Assembly: GCA_903642215.1 (NCBI GenBank)
Contig: CAHJWG010000002.1
Location: 1-64,000 of the forward strand
Source: Sphingobacteriaceae bacterium
GTDB lineage: Bacteria > Bacteroidota > Bacteroidia > Sphingobacteriales > Sphingobacteriaceae
DNA: 64,000 bases
Reading direction: 5' to 3'
The notes under the pieces are model-generated. The model ran no database searches. It was not told the origin of the DNA and worked only from the letters and a program-made list of their open reading frames with translations. A program made the position numbers and the translations under genes. Positions within the stretch are counted from its first letter, which is position 1, and every line of letters begins with the position of its first letter. Of this stretch, positions 7,750 to 17,284 are shown in pieces.

Positions 7750-10064
7750 ACGAGACAGTAGGAAAACCGATAGACCGTGTTGACGGAAAGTTGAAAGTAA
7801 CCGGTGGTGCTACTTATTCGGCAGAATTTAATATCAAAAACATGGTTCACGGTGTTGCGGTAACCAGCGAGATTACCAAAGGCCGTATCCAAAATATCAA
7901 TACCGGCATTGCAGAAAAATCACCCGGAGTAGTTGGGGTGATGACTTACAAAAATTCGATGCAGCTTCACTCGCCGCAAACATCAAGTCCGGGTGCGGGT
8001 AAATTCGCAGAAAAAGATCTTTTGCCATTACAAAATGACCGTGTTTTTTACGACGGGCAAATTATTGCAGTTGTGATGGCAGAAACCTTAGAACAGGCGG
8101 AACATGCTGCTACTTTAGTAAAAGTAAATTATCAAAGAGAAGAACCGGTTTTTGATTTGGAAAAAAACATTGAAAAAGCTTATGAAGCGGCATCAGCATC
8201 AACCGGGGCAGAAACGCAAACCAAACGCGGTAATGCTACGGAATCTCTAAAAACAGCTTCTCAAAAAATCGAGCAAACTTATACTACGCCCGTTTATCAT
8301 CACAACGCTATGGAACCGCACGCTACGATTGCTTTATGGCAAGGCGAAACGGTATTACTTTATGATGCTACACAATCTGTTGCAGGAACACAAGGTTTAA
8401 TGTCATCTATGCTGGGCGTTCCGAAAGAAAAAGTCAGGGTAGTTTCTTATTATCTCGGCGGCGGTTTTGGTTCTAAAGGTTTTTCCTGGCCGAACACGGT
8501 TTTAGCAGCAATGGCCGCAAAGCTGGTAAGCCGACCGGTAAAACTGGTATTAACGCGCCAGCAGCAATTTACAACTGCCGGCCGCCGCTCTCAAACCATC
8601 CAAAAAATAAGTTTAGGAGCTGATCAAAGCGGTAAACTTTCTGCTATCAAACATGCCAGTACGGTAGAATCATCTTTTGTAGATGAATTTGTAGAAACCG
8701 CCGGCGTGGCTACATCCATGATATACAGCAGCCAGAATGTAGAAGTGAGCCATAAACTTGTCCGCTTAAATAAAGTAACGCCATGCCCCATGCGTGCGCC
8801 GGGCGAAGCACCGGGAACTTATGCACTGGAAGTGGCAATGGATGAGCTGGCTTATCAGTCAAAAATTGATCCTCTGCAATTACGCCTCATCAATTATGCG
8901 GATCAGGAAGAACAAAAGAAAAAAAAGTTCTCTTCCAAATATTTAAAAGAGTGCTACCAGAAAGGCGCGGAGATGATCGGCTGGAGCAAACGAAACCCGC
9001 AGCCGGGTTCTATGAAAGAAGGTAAATATCTGGTTGGTTACGGAATGGCAACTGCAACTTATCCGGCCAACCGAAGTGCTTCTTCGGCCAAAGCTACTTT
9101 ATTTGCTGATGGCCACGCAGAAATATTATGCGCCACACAGGATATCGGCACCGGAACTTATACCATAATGACACAGACTGCTGCTGATGCTTTTGGTTTG
9201 CCGATAGAAAAAGTAACTGTTAAATTAGGAGACAGCGAGTTCCCAAAAGGTGCAAATTCCGGCGGTTCCCAGGTAACGGCCAGCGTTGGCCCGGCTATCC
9301 GCGCAGCTTCTATGGGTGCAGTAAGCAAATTGGTAAAACTGGCAATCGGAGATGGAAAATCTCCTTTACACGGACAAAAAGAAGCAGATATTACAGCACA
9401 AAACGGTCGGCTTTCCCTCAAAACAAAACCAGACCAGGGAGAGGATTACACCCAAATATTAGTACGACAGGGTTTACAAAAAATCGAAGCACAGGCAGCT
9501 ACAAAGGTTTCTACACGGCAGCAAACAGAAGCAAACCCGGCAGCGGGTGGTTCGGAAGAACAGATTGAAGAAGAAAGTAAATCTAACCCGGTTGTTCAGG
9601 AAGATGAAAAAACAGACCGTAAACCTTATGTTTTTCATTCTTTCGGTGTACAGTTTGTAAAAGTTTTGGTTGATCCGGATTTAGGAATGGTACATGTTGA
9701 TAAAGCTGTTGCTGTAATGGATGTAGGAACAATCATGAACCTGAAAACTGCTAAAAGCCAGATTATGGGCGGAATGATTTTCGGTATCGGTATGGCTTTG
9801 CTGGAAGAAACAAATTACGACCCTAACCGCGGCCGCCCGGTTACTAAGGATTTAGCAAACTATCTGGTTCCGGTACATGCAGATATGCCGGATATTGAAG
9901 TTGAATTTATTAACAAACCGGATATGCTTATATCGCCGATCGGGGCAAGAGGTGTAGGCGAAATTGGTATCACGGGCATAACTGCTGCCATTAATAACGC
10001 CATTTATCATGCAACCGGCAAACGGGTTCGGGAACTGCCCGTTACGCCCGACAAACTTTTATAG
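7746..10064 (+). CDS. paoC: Aldehyde oxidoreductase, molybdenum-binding subunit (PaoC-like)
   Basis: This 772-residue catalytic subunit oxidises aldehydes to acids at a molybdenum cofactor. The GGGFGSKGF cofactor loop and the C-terminal GARGVGEIG motif with the probable catalytic glutamate E739 are intact. It overlaps paoB by four bases. A polar, low-complexity insert (about residues 580-625, rich in Gln, Glu, Lys and Ser) is longer than I expect for the family and probably forms a surface loop. The true substrate is not readable from sequence; aromatic aldehydes are likely by analogy with E. coli PaoABC. Confidence 0.9.
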   Translation: MNETVGKPIDRVDGKLKVTGGATYSAEFNIKNMVHGVAVTSEITKGRIQNINTGIAEKSPGVVGVMTYKNSMQLHSPQTSSPGAGKFAEKDLLPLQNDRVFYDGQIIAVVMAETLEQAEHAATLVKVNYQREEPVFDLEKNIEKAYEAASASTGAETQTKRGNATESLKTASQKIEQTYTTPVYHHNAMEPHATIALWQGETVLLYDATQSVAGTQGLMSSMLGVPKEKVRVVSYYLGGGFGSKGFSWPNTVLAAMAAKLVSRPVKLVLTRQQQFTTAGRRSQTIQKISLGADQSGKLSAIKHASTVESSFVDEFVETAGVATSMIYSSQNVEVSHKLVRLNKVTPCPMRAPGEAPGTYALEVAMDELAYQSKIDPLQLRLINYADQEEQKKKKFSSKYLKECYQKGAEMIGWSKRNPQPGSMKEGKYLVGYGMATATYPANRSASSAKATLFADGHAEILCATQDIGTGTYTIMTQTAADAFGLPIEKVTVKLGDSEFPKGANSGGSQVTASVGPAIRAASMGAVSKLVKLAIGDGKSPLHGQKEADITAQNGRLSLKTKPDQGEDYTQILVRQGLQKIEAQAATKVSTRQQTEANPAAGGSEEQIEEESKSNPVVQEDEKTDRKPYVFHSFGVQFVKVLVDPDLGMVHVDKAVAVMDVGTIMNLKTAKSQIMGGMIFGIGMALLEETNYDPNRGRPVTKDLANYLVPVHADMPDIEVEFINKPDMLISPIGARGVGEIGITGITAAINNAIYHATGKRVRELPVTPDKLL

Positions 10065-10066
10065 CA

Positions 10067-10118
10067 TTAAAAGAAGCATCTTAAAAAATAATATATTTGG
10101 ACGGATGCTTCTTTTATC
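10067..10118. repeat. Inverted pair of dispersed motifs forming a hairpin
   Basis: A plus-strand copy (10067-10080) and a minus-strand copy (10104-10118) pair over 13 bp around a 23-nt loop. The loop contains the TATATTTG box that probably serves xdhC. There is no T run after the stem, so it is not an ordinary terminator. Confidence 0.65.
10092..10099 (+). promoter_or_regulatory. Probable -7 box for xdhC
   Basis: TATATTTG lies 43 bp before the xdhC start, inside the loop of the paired dispersed motifs. The -33 position would fall in the left motif copy; no clear TTG is present. Confidence 0.4.
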
Positions 10119-10142
10119 GATTAAAAATCTTCAACACACATT

Positions 10143-11294
10143 ATGTCCGAACTGCAACGTTTATTAACCGCTTATGATCAGCAGCGCAACACAAAAAACG
10201 CCTGTGCTTTAGCTACCGTTACAGAAGTAGAAGGTTCTTCATACCGCCGCCCGGGTGCAAGGATGTTAGTAACAGATAACGGGCAATTAACCGGAAGCAT
10301 CAGCGGAGGTTGTTTGGAAGGCGATGCGCTGCGAAGGGCACGCCGTGTAATGCTGACCGGTAATAGTGAAACAATAATTTACGATAGTACTGATATTGAA
10401 GAAGATTTACAGCACGGTGCACAATTAGGCTGCGAAGGGACGATCCATATTCTTTTAGAACCGATTGATTATCAAGATTTAAACAATCCGGTCGAATTGC
10501 TGCGGAAAACTTCCCGGCAGGATCATCCGGTTGTATTAATTACAATTTTATCTGCTAAAAACAGTATCCAAAACTTATCCGGAAAGCGGATTTTGATTTC
10601 CGATAATCAACAGGATCAGTTTGATTTTACAGGAGATCAGTTTTCCGACAGGCAAATTTTAAATGATGCACTTTCTATTTTAAACTCAGGAAATTCTTCA
10701 ACACAAAATTATTTAATCGGAGAAGATACTGCACATTTATTTATGGAAGTGATTTTGCCGGCACCACAACTTACTATTTATGGTGCCGGCAACGATGCAC
10801 AGCCTTTAGCGCGCCTGGCGGTTGGTTTGGGCTGGCGTGTTCATATTGTGGATGGCCGCGCGCCGCAGGCAACGGTTCAGCGTTTTCCGGAAGCAGAAAC
10901 GGTACAGGTTGTTAAGCTTGCTGATTTGCAAAATCATCAGTTTTGCGTTGGATACGCCGTTCTAATGAGCCACAATTATCATTATGATTTTGCTGTTTTA
11001 CAGCAAATAGCTTCTTACAATCCGGTAAATTATATAGGTATTTTGGGTCCGAAAAAAAAAACAGACCGGTTGTTAGATGACTTACAAAAAAACGGAATTG
11101 TATTGAATGAAGATGAAAGCCAGCGTTTGTATGGCCCGGTAGGTTTATATATCGGTGCAGAAACTGCCGAAGAAATTGCTGTTGCCATTATGGCAGAACT
11201 GCTGGCCGTAAAACATAAAGCTAAAGCAGGTTTTTTACGGGAGCTGGACGGGCCGATTCATAACCGAAATTTTATCGCTGTTACAGAACTTTGA
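10143..11294 (+). CDS. xdhC: XdhC/CoxI-family molybdenum cofactor insertion protein (PaoD-like)
   Basis: A 383-residue protein with the XdhC/CoxI N-terminal part (VEGSSYRRPGARMLV and SISGGCLEGD, residues 30-65) and a C-terminal Rossmann domain (TIYGAGNDAQPLARLAVGLG near 215). Members bind the finished molybdenum cofactor and load it into enzymes of the xanthine oxidase family; PaoD does this for PaoABC. It follows paoC and overlaps the next gene, supporting a shared role in maturing the oxidoreductase. Confidence 0.9.
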   Translation: MSELQRLLTAYDQQRNTKNACALATVTEVEGSSYRRPGARMLVTDNGQLTGSISGGCLEGDALRRARRVMLTGNSETIIYDSTDIEEDLQHGAQLGCEGTIHILLEPIDYQDLNNPVELLRKTSRQDHPVVLITILSAKNSIQNLSGKRILISDNQQDQFDFTGDQFSDRQILNDALSILNSGNSSTQNYLIGEDTAHLFMEVILPAPQLTIYGAGNDAQPLARLAVGLGWRVHIVDGRAPQATVQRFPEAETVQVVKLADLQNHQFCVGYAVLMSHNYHYDFAVLQQIASYNPVNYIGILGPKKKTDRLLDDLQKNGIVLNEDESQRLYGPVGLYIGAETAEEIAVAIMAELLAVKHKAKAGFLRELDGPIHNRNFIAVTEL

Positions 11295-11935
11295 ACAAGC
11301 AACAAAACAGTATTTCTACAGTAAAAATTGCTGTTATTATTTTAGCGGCCGGTTCATCTTCACGTTTAGGTAAACCAAAGCAACTACTTCAGTTTCAAAA
11401 TCAAACATTAATAAATGGTGCTGTAAAAGCAGCATTAGCTATTCGACCGGAAGCGGTTATTGTGGTTTCCGGTTTTTTGCATCAGGAATTAGTAACAGAA
11501 TTAGAAACACTTCCGGTCATCATTTCCCATAATAAAAACTGGTCGGAAGGAATGGGTTCTTCTATTGAGGAAGGAATGAAAGCCGTAAATCAGTTGGAAA
11601 GTTTAGGAGAAATTGAAGCAGTATTATTTTTATTGAGCGATCAGCCGTTGATAACCGAAGAGCATCTGCAAAAATTAATAACTCAATTTTATATCGATAA
11701 AAGAAGTACCATTATAGCAACCGGATATGCAGAAACACAAGGCGTGCCGGCTATTTTTGATAAAAGTTTATTTCCTGTTTTACAAAATTTACCGGGAAAT
11801 AAGGGTGCACAGTGGCTATTTAAAACCTATTCGGAGCAGGTAAGTGTTGTTCCGTTTGAAGGTGCGGCAATTGATATTGATACGCAGGAAGATTATGACC
11901 GATTACTCAAACTATCAGAAAAAAAGTACGGTTGA
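11291..11935 (+). CDS. mocA: Molybdenum cofactor cytidylyltransferase (MocA-like)
   Basis: A 214-residue nucleotidyltransferase with the signature ILAAGSSSRLGKPKQLL (residues 17-33) and the LLSDQPLITEEHL segment. MocA converts the molybdopterin cofactor to the cytosine dinucleotide form used by PaoC-type enzymes. It starts at a TTG whose TG is shared with the xdhC stop, which implies coupled translation. MobA (GTP) and phosphonate cytidylyltransferases are related; the neighbours favour MocA. Confidence 0.88.
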   Translation: MNKQQNSISTVKIAVIILAAGSSSRLGKPKQLLQFQNQTLINGAVKAALAIRPEAVIVVSGFLHQELVTELETLPVIISHNKNWSEGMGSSIEEGMKAVNQLESLGEIEAVLFLLSDQPLITEEHLQKLITQFYIDKRSTIIATGYAETQGVPAIFDKSLFPVLQNLPGNKGAQWLFKTYSEQVSVVPFEGAAIDIDTQEDYDRLLKLSEKKYG

Positions 11936-11943
11936 ACTAAAAT

Positions 11944-12342
11944 CTATTTGAATACTCCTGGCGAAACAGGTGCCGCATCTTCTATAGACAAAACACTATC
12001 CACCACGAAATTACTAACGCCGCGCCACGGAAGTTTGCCAATATATTCTTTATAATGCAGCTGCACTGTTTTTCCGCTGCTGCGGTCTAACTGATTTGCA
12101 ATCCGTTCATCACTAACAGAAAACATAAATTCATTGGAAGAAATGGAACCTTGCGTTCCCGCACGAAGCCCTGTCTGAATTAACCGGCCTTCGTTAGTTT
12201 TAAAAATATAGCCTTTTTTAACCATATAATTCAGTTCTCCGGCTTTTACACCTTCACCAAACACAAAAAGGTAGCGGTAATAAATAAACCCGACTACTAT
12301 CAAAACGACGATTAGGGAAATAATGGTTACTGATCTTTTCAT
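11944..12342 (-). CDS. Conserved membrane-anchored hypothetical protein
   Basis: A 132-residue protein with one N-terminal transmembrane segment (about residues 5-25) and a small soluble domain, probably outside the inner membrane. Similar short proteins in this phylum often carry the unsupported name 6-phosphogluconate dehydrogenase; nothing here resembles that enzyme. The KKGYIFKTNEGRLIQTGLR region is the most conserved-looking part. It converges on mocA with an 8-bp gap and lies downstream of the GH13 gene on the same strand. Confidence 0.7.
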   Translation of the reverse strand: MKRSVTIISLIVVLIVVGFIYYRYLFVFGEGVKAGELNYMVKKGYIFKTNEGRLIQTGLRAGTQGSISSNEFMFSVSDERIANQLDRSSGKTVQLHYKEYIGKLPWRGVSNFVVDSVLSIEDAAPVSPGVFK

Positions 12343-12411
12343 AATAATTTGATAAAGTGTTGGTAAACGAAGTATCTGTTTAAAGGTAACAAACAGGAAT
12401 AAGTTTTAAGG

Positions 12412-14151
12412 CTAAAAACTTAAAATTACACCGCTGCCTTCCGGTAAAGCTACATCTAATCCTTCAAAAAGGTTGATTGATGAGAACTGATTTTTACTTA
12501 ACAAATCGGTAAAAACATGATTTTCGTTGGCTGCTAAGCTAAACCGGTTCAATAAATCCTCCGGAAACTTAACCTGTAACTGAACCGGATAACGGTTGAA
12601 ATTTGTAATAATCAGCAAACGGTTCTCGTCTTTATACCGAAGAAACGGATAAATCATTTGGTTAAAACCGCGTTCCTGATCGTTTAAATATAGTAAATCG
12701 TAAAACTTGCCATGTGTAATTGCTTTATTATTTGCTGTTATAAACAACAAATTATTGTAAAACGAGCGCAAATATTTTTGGTTGACGGAAAGCTTGGCAT
12801 CATCCATTTTACCGTTGTTAAACCATTTTTGATGTTCGGGTACACTGCAATAATCAAATATGGAAGTGCGGCCATCGCTGGAAGAAAAACCAGTTGTTCC
12901 TTCGGCAGGTTCGCCAACTTCTTGTCCGTTATAAATCATCACAGGGCCGGTTGAGATGGTTGCCATTACAACTAAAGCCGGAGCGGCAAGCCAAGCATCT
13001 TTCGCAAAATGTGCTGAAGCAATCCGAACCTCATCATGATTTTCTAAAAAACGCAGCATATGATCTGTAAAACCGTTATGCTGATGCTGCCACTGCTCCC
13101 GGATTTCGTAAACATTTGCACCGTAACTATTACAAATCAGCTTTTTTAAGGTATCGTACAAACCAACTTTATCATACAGATAATCGAACTTACCTTCAAA
13201 AACATATTGCTTGTAAACCTGCGGATTGTAGGCTTCAGCAATAAAAATTACTTCCGGATATGCTTCTTTTACCTGCATAATTATCCAGCCCCAAAAAGGA
13301 ACGGGAACCATTTCGACCATATCGCAACGAAAACCATCCACACCTTTTGCTGCCCAAAACAGCAGTATATTTTTTAGTTTGAACCAGAGCGGAGGAACAG
13401 GATCGAAGTAAGTTTGGCCGCCGTTTAAATAATTTATGCCATAATTTAGCTTAATCGTTTCATACCAGTCATTGATAGAAGGCGCTTCGTAAAACACATC
13501 GTTACCGGTTGCTTTTGCCGGAAACTCGCTGAACATACCGTCCTTTAAATTACTTTTAAAATCATCGCCGCCGGCATTTACATCTCCCGGAACCCAAAAC
13601 TGCTTTCCCGGCAAATAATAAAAATCGTTCTGCGGAGAAAAACCTTTGCTCGTATCATCGTCCTCGCCAATATCGCTCACACCGGCAGGTTTTGCATCTG
13701 ATTGATAAGTTCGGGCAACATGGTTCGGAATAAAATCGATAATCGCTTTTAACCCGTTTTCATGCGTTCTTTTCAAAAGTGCTTCAAACTCCTGCATACG
13801 TTCGGTCACATTTACAGCCAAATCCGGATCAACATCGTAATAATCTTTAACAGCATACGGCGAACCGGCACGGCCTTTTACCACATCCGGATCATCTCGT
13901 TTAATACCATAATAAGAATAATCAGTCATGGTAGCGTGCTCAATTATTCCCGTAAACCAAACATGCGAGAAACTCATTTTTCTGATTTCCTGCAATGCCC
14001 GGTCGTTGATATCGTTAAACTTCCCGCAACCGTTTTCTTCAATAGAACCGTAATATTTATTGGTTGTATTTTGATTGCCAAAGAGCCGCACCAGCAGTTG
14101 ATAGATCAATAATTTATGGTTAGATGAACTATTTTTTTCTGATGTTTTCAT
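12412..14151 (-). CDS. GH13 alpha-amylase-family enzyme, cytoplasmic
   Basis: A 579-residue protein with all four conserved GH13 regions: DFIPNHV; GFRCD with nucleophile D277; IAEAYN with acid/base E306; and ENHDEVR with D373. There is no signal peptide, so it acts in the cytoplasm, on maltooligosaccharides or glycogen-like chains, or as a transglycosylase; the exact specificity cannot be read. The C-terminal 90 residues look like the usual beta domain. It lies downstream of the GH65 phosphorylase and pgmB on the same strand, forming a maltose utilisation set. Confidence 0.88.
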   Translation of the reverse strand: MKTSEKNSSSNHKLLIYQLLVRLFGNQNTTNKYYGSIEENGCGKFNDINDRALQEIRKMSFSHVWFTGIIEHATMTDYSYYGIKRDDPDVVKGRAGSPYAVKDYYDVDPDLAVNVTERMQEFEALLKRTHENGLKAIIDFIPNHVARTYQSDAKPAGVSDIGEDDDTSKGFSPQNDFYYLPGKQFWVPGDVNAGGDDFKSNLKDGMFSEFPAKATGNDVFYEAPSINDWYETIKLNYGINYLNGGQTYFDPVPPLWFKLKNILLFWAAKGVDGFRCDMVEMVPVPFWGWIIMQVKEAYPEVIFIAEAYNPQVYKQYVFEGKFDYLYDKVGLYDTLKKLICNSYGANVYEIREQWQHQHNGFTDHMLRFLENHDEVRIASAHFAKDAWLAAPALVVMATISTGPVMIYNGQEVGEPAEGTTGFSSSDGRTSIFDYCSVPEHQKWFNNGKMDDAKLSVNQKYLRSFYNNLLFITANNKAITHGKFYDLLYLNDQERGFNQMIYPFLRYKDENRLLIITNFNRYPVQLQVKFPEDLLNRFSLAANENHVFTDLLSKNQFSSINLFEGLDVALPEGSGVILSF

Positions 14152-14184
14152 GATAAAAATATATTTACACGATTAATTTTGTGC

Positions 14185-14199
14185 GATAAAAACAGCATG
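14185..14199 (+). repeat. Dispersed 15-bp motif, AAAAACAGCAT version
   Basis: Exact core in the 54-bp gap between the GH13 and GH65 genes. Confidence 0.7.
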
Positions 14200-14205
14200 A
14201 AATAT

Positions 14206-16518
14206 TTAGGACTGATTAAAAACAACTTCCTGTTTATCAGATACTAACTGCTCTTGGTTATAAATAGAAACTTTAACTTCTTTGTCAGATTTATTGCTGA
14301 TCTGTACTTTCCCGGAACTTACTTTTATTTCCAGTAATACATTTCGGAAGTTGATGTGAAAAGAAAAACGCTGCCACTTTTCTGGCAAAAAAGGATTAAA
14401 GCATAAAGCTCCGTTTTTTACGCGCATCCCGCCGAACCCTTCCACCACAGACATCCACGTGCCAGCCATTGAAGTAATGTGGCAGCCGTCTTCTGTATCG
14501 TTATTGTAATTATCCAGATCTAAACGGGCCGTGCGCAGATAAAATTCGTAAGCACGCTGCTGATCGCCCAGCTTGGCCGCCAAAATAGAATGTACGCAAG
14601 GCGAAAGTGAAGATTCATGCACCGTTCGCGCCTCATAAAAATCAAAATTCCGGCGAATGGTTTCCAAATCATATTGATCCTGGAAAAAATAAATTCCCTG
14701 CAAAACGTCCGCCTGCTTGATGTAGCAGGAGCGAAGGATGCGGTCCCAACTCCATTTCTGGTTAATCGGCCGATCAGCCGCAGGCAAATCCTTTACTAAA
14801 ATCTGTTCTTTGTCCAGGTAATTGTCCTGCTGCATAAAAACCTGGTAGGTTTCATCATACGGAAAGTACATTTCGTCCGCAATCTTATTAAAATCCGATG
14901 CTTCTTTTACCGCATCAAATTTTGTTTTCTGCAGGATATTTTCCAGTTGCTGCGGATCGTTTTTATGCACAATCTCGATCGCTTCCAACGCATATTTTAA
15001 ACACCAGGCCGCAATCGTGTTGGTGTACCAATTGTTGTTGATGTTATTTTCGTATTCGTTCGGGCCGGTTACACCAAGCATCACATACTTTTGCCGCGCT
15101 TCCGACCAATTCACACGCTGCGCCCAGAAACGTGCAATGCCAATCAAAACCTCCAAACCGTGCGAAGCCAGATAGCTTTCATCGCCGGTATAATTTACAT
15201 AGTTAAAAATAGCATACGTAATGGTGCCGTTGCGGTGGATTTCCTCAAACGTAATTTCCCATTCGTTATGGCATTCTTCGCCGTTCATCGTCACCATCGG
15301 ATACAAGGCCGCACCGTTTTTAAAGCCAAGCTTTTCGCCGTTCTCAATTGCTTTCTGCAATTGATCATAGCGGTAAATCAGCAGGTTCCGGGCAACTTCC
15401 TGTCCGGCTGTAGCCAGGTAAAACGGAATGCAGTAAGCCTCTGTATCCCAATAAGTTGAACCGCCGTATTTCTCGCCGGTAAAACCTTTCGGGCCGATGT
15501 TTAAACGCTTGTCTGCGCCGGTATAAGTTTGTTCCAGCTGGAAAATGTTAAAACGAATAGCCTGTTGTGCTTCCGTGTCGCCTTCAATTTTTATATCGTT
15601 CATCTGCCATTTTTCGGCCCAGGCTTCGGCTTGCTCTTTCAACATTTGATTGAAACCTTTTTGACTGATGCGATCCAGCGTTTCTTTGGTTTTTTGCTGC
15701 AATTCTTCCTGCGGATAATTGAGCGAAGAAAGATTGGCTGCGTACTTATAAAGCGTAATCGTCTGTGCTTCTTTTACCGCTGTTTTTTGGGTGAGACCGG
15801 TAAATTTTTCGCGTTCTGTTTGGGTTGAATTTAAGCTGATTGGAGCGTCATCTAACGAAACAGAAAACTGCATCCCGGTACAAACTACAAAACCGGTTTT
15901 CTTGGTTTTCATTTCTACAAAGCAACCGTTTTGGTAAAAACCTTTTGCGGTTTCGTCCCAAAATTTTTCATCGTAATTAGAATCCTGGTTTTTAACATCG
16001 CCATTGATAAAAGGCATCAAACTAATTTCTGCTGAGAAATTCAGCGGCGTTAAACTGTACTTTACGGCTCCGCACTCATCATCGGCCATGCTGCAAAAAC
16101 GAATGGTTTCAACTTTAACTTCTTTGCCCGAAGCTGTTTTTGCATTGAAATTCCGTTGCAGATAACCTTGCTGCATGTTCAGTTCTCTGCGGAAATCAGA
16201 AACTTCACATTTAGCCAAATCTAAAATTTCACCATCAATTTTAATTTCGATACCTGCCCATTCTGCCGCATTTAAAACTTTGGCAAAATATTCCGGGTAA
16301 CCGTTTTTCCACCAGCCCACACGGGTTTTATCGGGATAATAAACGCCGGCAACATAATTTCCTTGTAATGATTTTCCACTGTAAGTTTCTTCAAAATTGG
16401 CACGCTGGCCCATCCGGCCGTTTCCTAAACTAAAAATACTCTCCGAAATTTCGTGGTTTTGCGCATCGAAACCTTCCTCCACAATTTTCCATTCATCAAC
16501 CTGCAAATACTTTTTCAT
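14206..16518 (-). CDS. GH65 maltose phosphorylase
   Basis: A 770-residue GH65 enzyme of typical length. These proteins split an alpha-glucoside with phosphate, giving glucose and beta-glucose 1-phosphate. The active-site segment GVTGPNEYENNINNNWYTN places the general acid at E488; the GPNEYENN form is that of characterised maltose phosphorylases, whereas trehalose and kojibiose enzymes usually read GPDEYH. The next gene upstream is beta-phosphoglucomutase, which consumes the product. There is no signal peptide, so it is cytoplasmic. Confidence 0.88.
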   Translation of the reverse strand: MKKYLQVDEWKIVEEGFDAQNHEISESIFSLGNGRMGQRANFEETYSGKSLQGNYVAGVYYPDKTRVGWWKNGYPEYFAKVLNAAEWAGIEIKIDGEILDLAKCEVSDFRRELNMQQGYLQRNFNAKTASGKEVKVETIRFCSMADDECGAVKYSLTPLNFSAEISLMPFINGDVKNQDSNYDEKFWDETAKGFYQNGCFVEMKTKKTGFVVCTGMQFSVSLDDAPISLNSTQTEREKFTGLTQKTAVKEAQTITLYKYAANLSSLNYPQEELQQKTKETLDRISQKGFNQMLKEQAEAWAEKWQMNDIKIEGDTEAQQAIRFNIFQLEQTYTGADKRLNIGPKGFTGEKYGGSTYWDTEAYCIPFYLATAGQEVARNLLIYRYDQLQKAIENGEKLGFKNGAALYPMVTMNGEECHNEWEITFEEIHRNGTITYAIFNYVNYTGDESYLASHGLEVLIGIARFWAQRVNWSEARQKYVMLGVTGPNEYENNINNNWYTNTIAAWCLKYALEAIEIVHKNDPQQLENILQKTKFDAVKEASDFNKIADEMYFPYDETYQVFMQQDNYLDKEQILVKDLPAADRPINQKWSWDRILRSCYIKQADVLQGIYFFQDQYDLETIRRNFDFYEARTVHESSLSPCVHSILAAKLGDQQRAYEFYLRTARLDLDNYNNDTEDGCHITSMAGTWMSVVEGFGGMRVKNGALCFNPFLPEKWQRFSFHINFRNVLLEIKVSSGKVQISNKSDKEVKVSIYNQEQLVSDKQEVVFNQS

Positions 16519-16525
16519 GCTATTT

Positions 16526-17173
16526 TTATAAGGTATTTAATTTGTTGAGGTCCATTTTATCCAGACCGGAAACCACCAGATTGGCTTTGTTTAAAATTTC
16601 CGGCTTACCTATTCCTACCACTTTCATTCCGCCTGCCAAACCTGCTTCTATACCGGCAATGGCATCTTCAAAAACCACACAATCAGTGGGTTGTGCTTGT
16701 ACTGCTTCGGCACCTTTTAAAAATACTTCCGGATCTGGTTTAGCCTTTGTTACGTGGTTACCATCAATTATAACATCGAAATACTTCGTCAAGTTGGTTT
16801 TCTCCAAAATAATCCCTGAGTTTTTGCTGGCCGAACCCAATGCTGTTTTTATGCCTGCATTTCTTACCAACTCTAAAAATTCCCTGGCTCCGGGCAAAAC
16901 TTCTTCCGGTTTCATCTTGCTGATCATTTCTGTGTACCAAGTATTTTTGCGGGCGGCCAGTTCCTGTTGTTCAGCCTCGGTTTTAGTTACATTTCCGATT
17001 TCGAGAATAATTTCTAAAGAACGCATCCGGCTAACACCTTTCAGCCGTTCGTTATCGTGTTCGGTAAAGTTGATGCCCAGCTCATCGGCTAAACGTTTCC
17101 ATGATTTAAAATGATAAACGGCCGTATCTACAATTACACCGTCCAAATCGAAAATACAAGCTTTAACGTTCAT
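16526..17173 (-). CDS. pgmB: Beta-phosphoglucomutase
   Basis: A 215-residue HAD-family protein with nucleophile D9 and acid/base D11 in FDLDGVIVDTAVYH, the cap-domain loop RLKGVSRMRSLEIIL, and the GSASKNSG and FEDAIAGIEAG motifs. It converts beta-glucose 1-phosphate to glucose 6-phosphate. It is the first gene of the set pgmB, maltose phosphorylase, GH13, with 7 bp to the phosphorylase, so the three are probably cotranscribed. Confidence 0.92.
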   Translation of the reverse strand: MNVKACIFDLDGVIVDTAVYHFKSWKRLADELGINFTEHDNERLKGVSRMRSLEIILEIGNVTKTEAEQQELAARKNTWYTEMISKMKPEEVLPGAREFLELVRNAGIKTALGSASKNSGIILEKTNLTKYFDVIIDGNHVTKAKPDPEVFLKGAEAVQAQPTDCVVFEDAIAGIEAGLAGGMKVVGIGKPEILNKANLVVSGLDKMDLNKLNTL

Positions 17174-17210
17174 AATTTTTTAAAAGGCTAAAATGGAAAT
17201 AATCTGTCAT

Positions 17211-17256
17211 AAAAAAACCCGGATACTTTGCTTTTTTGCGCCGCATCCGGGGAGTG
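17211..17256 (-). terminator. Rho-independent terminator on the minus strand
   Basis: CCCGGAT...ATCCGGG stem followed, on the minus strand, by a run of seven T. It ends the transcript of the gene at 17285-17605. Confidence 0.65.
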
Positions 17257-17284
17257 TGATCTTTTAAAACCAACAAACAATATT

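Noticed and set aside
16542..17114. 190-codon frame opposite pgmB
   Set aside because: It is antisense to a clear beta-phosphoglucomutase and owes its length to codon bias.
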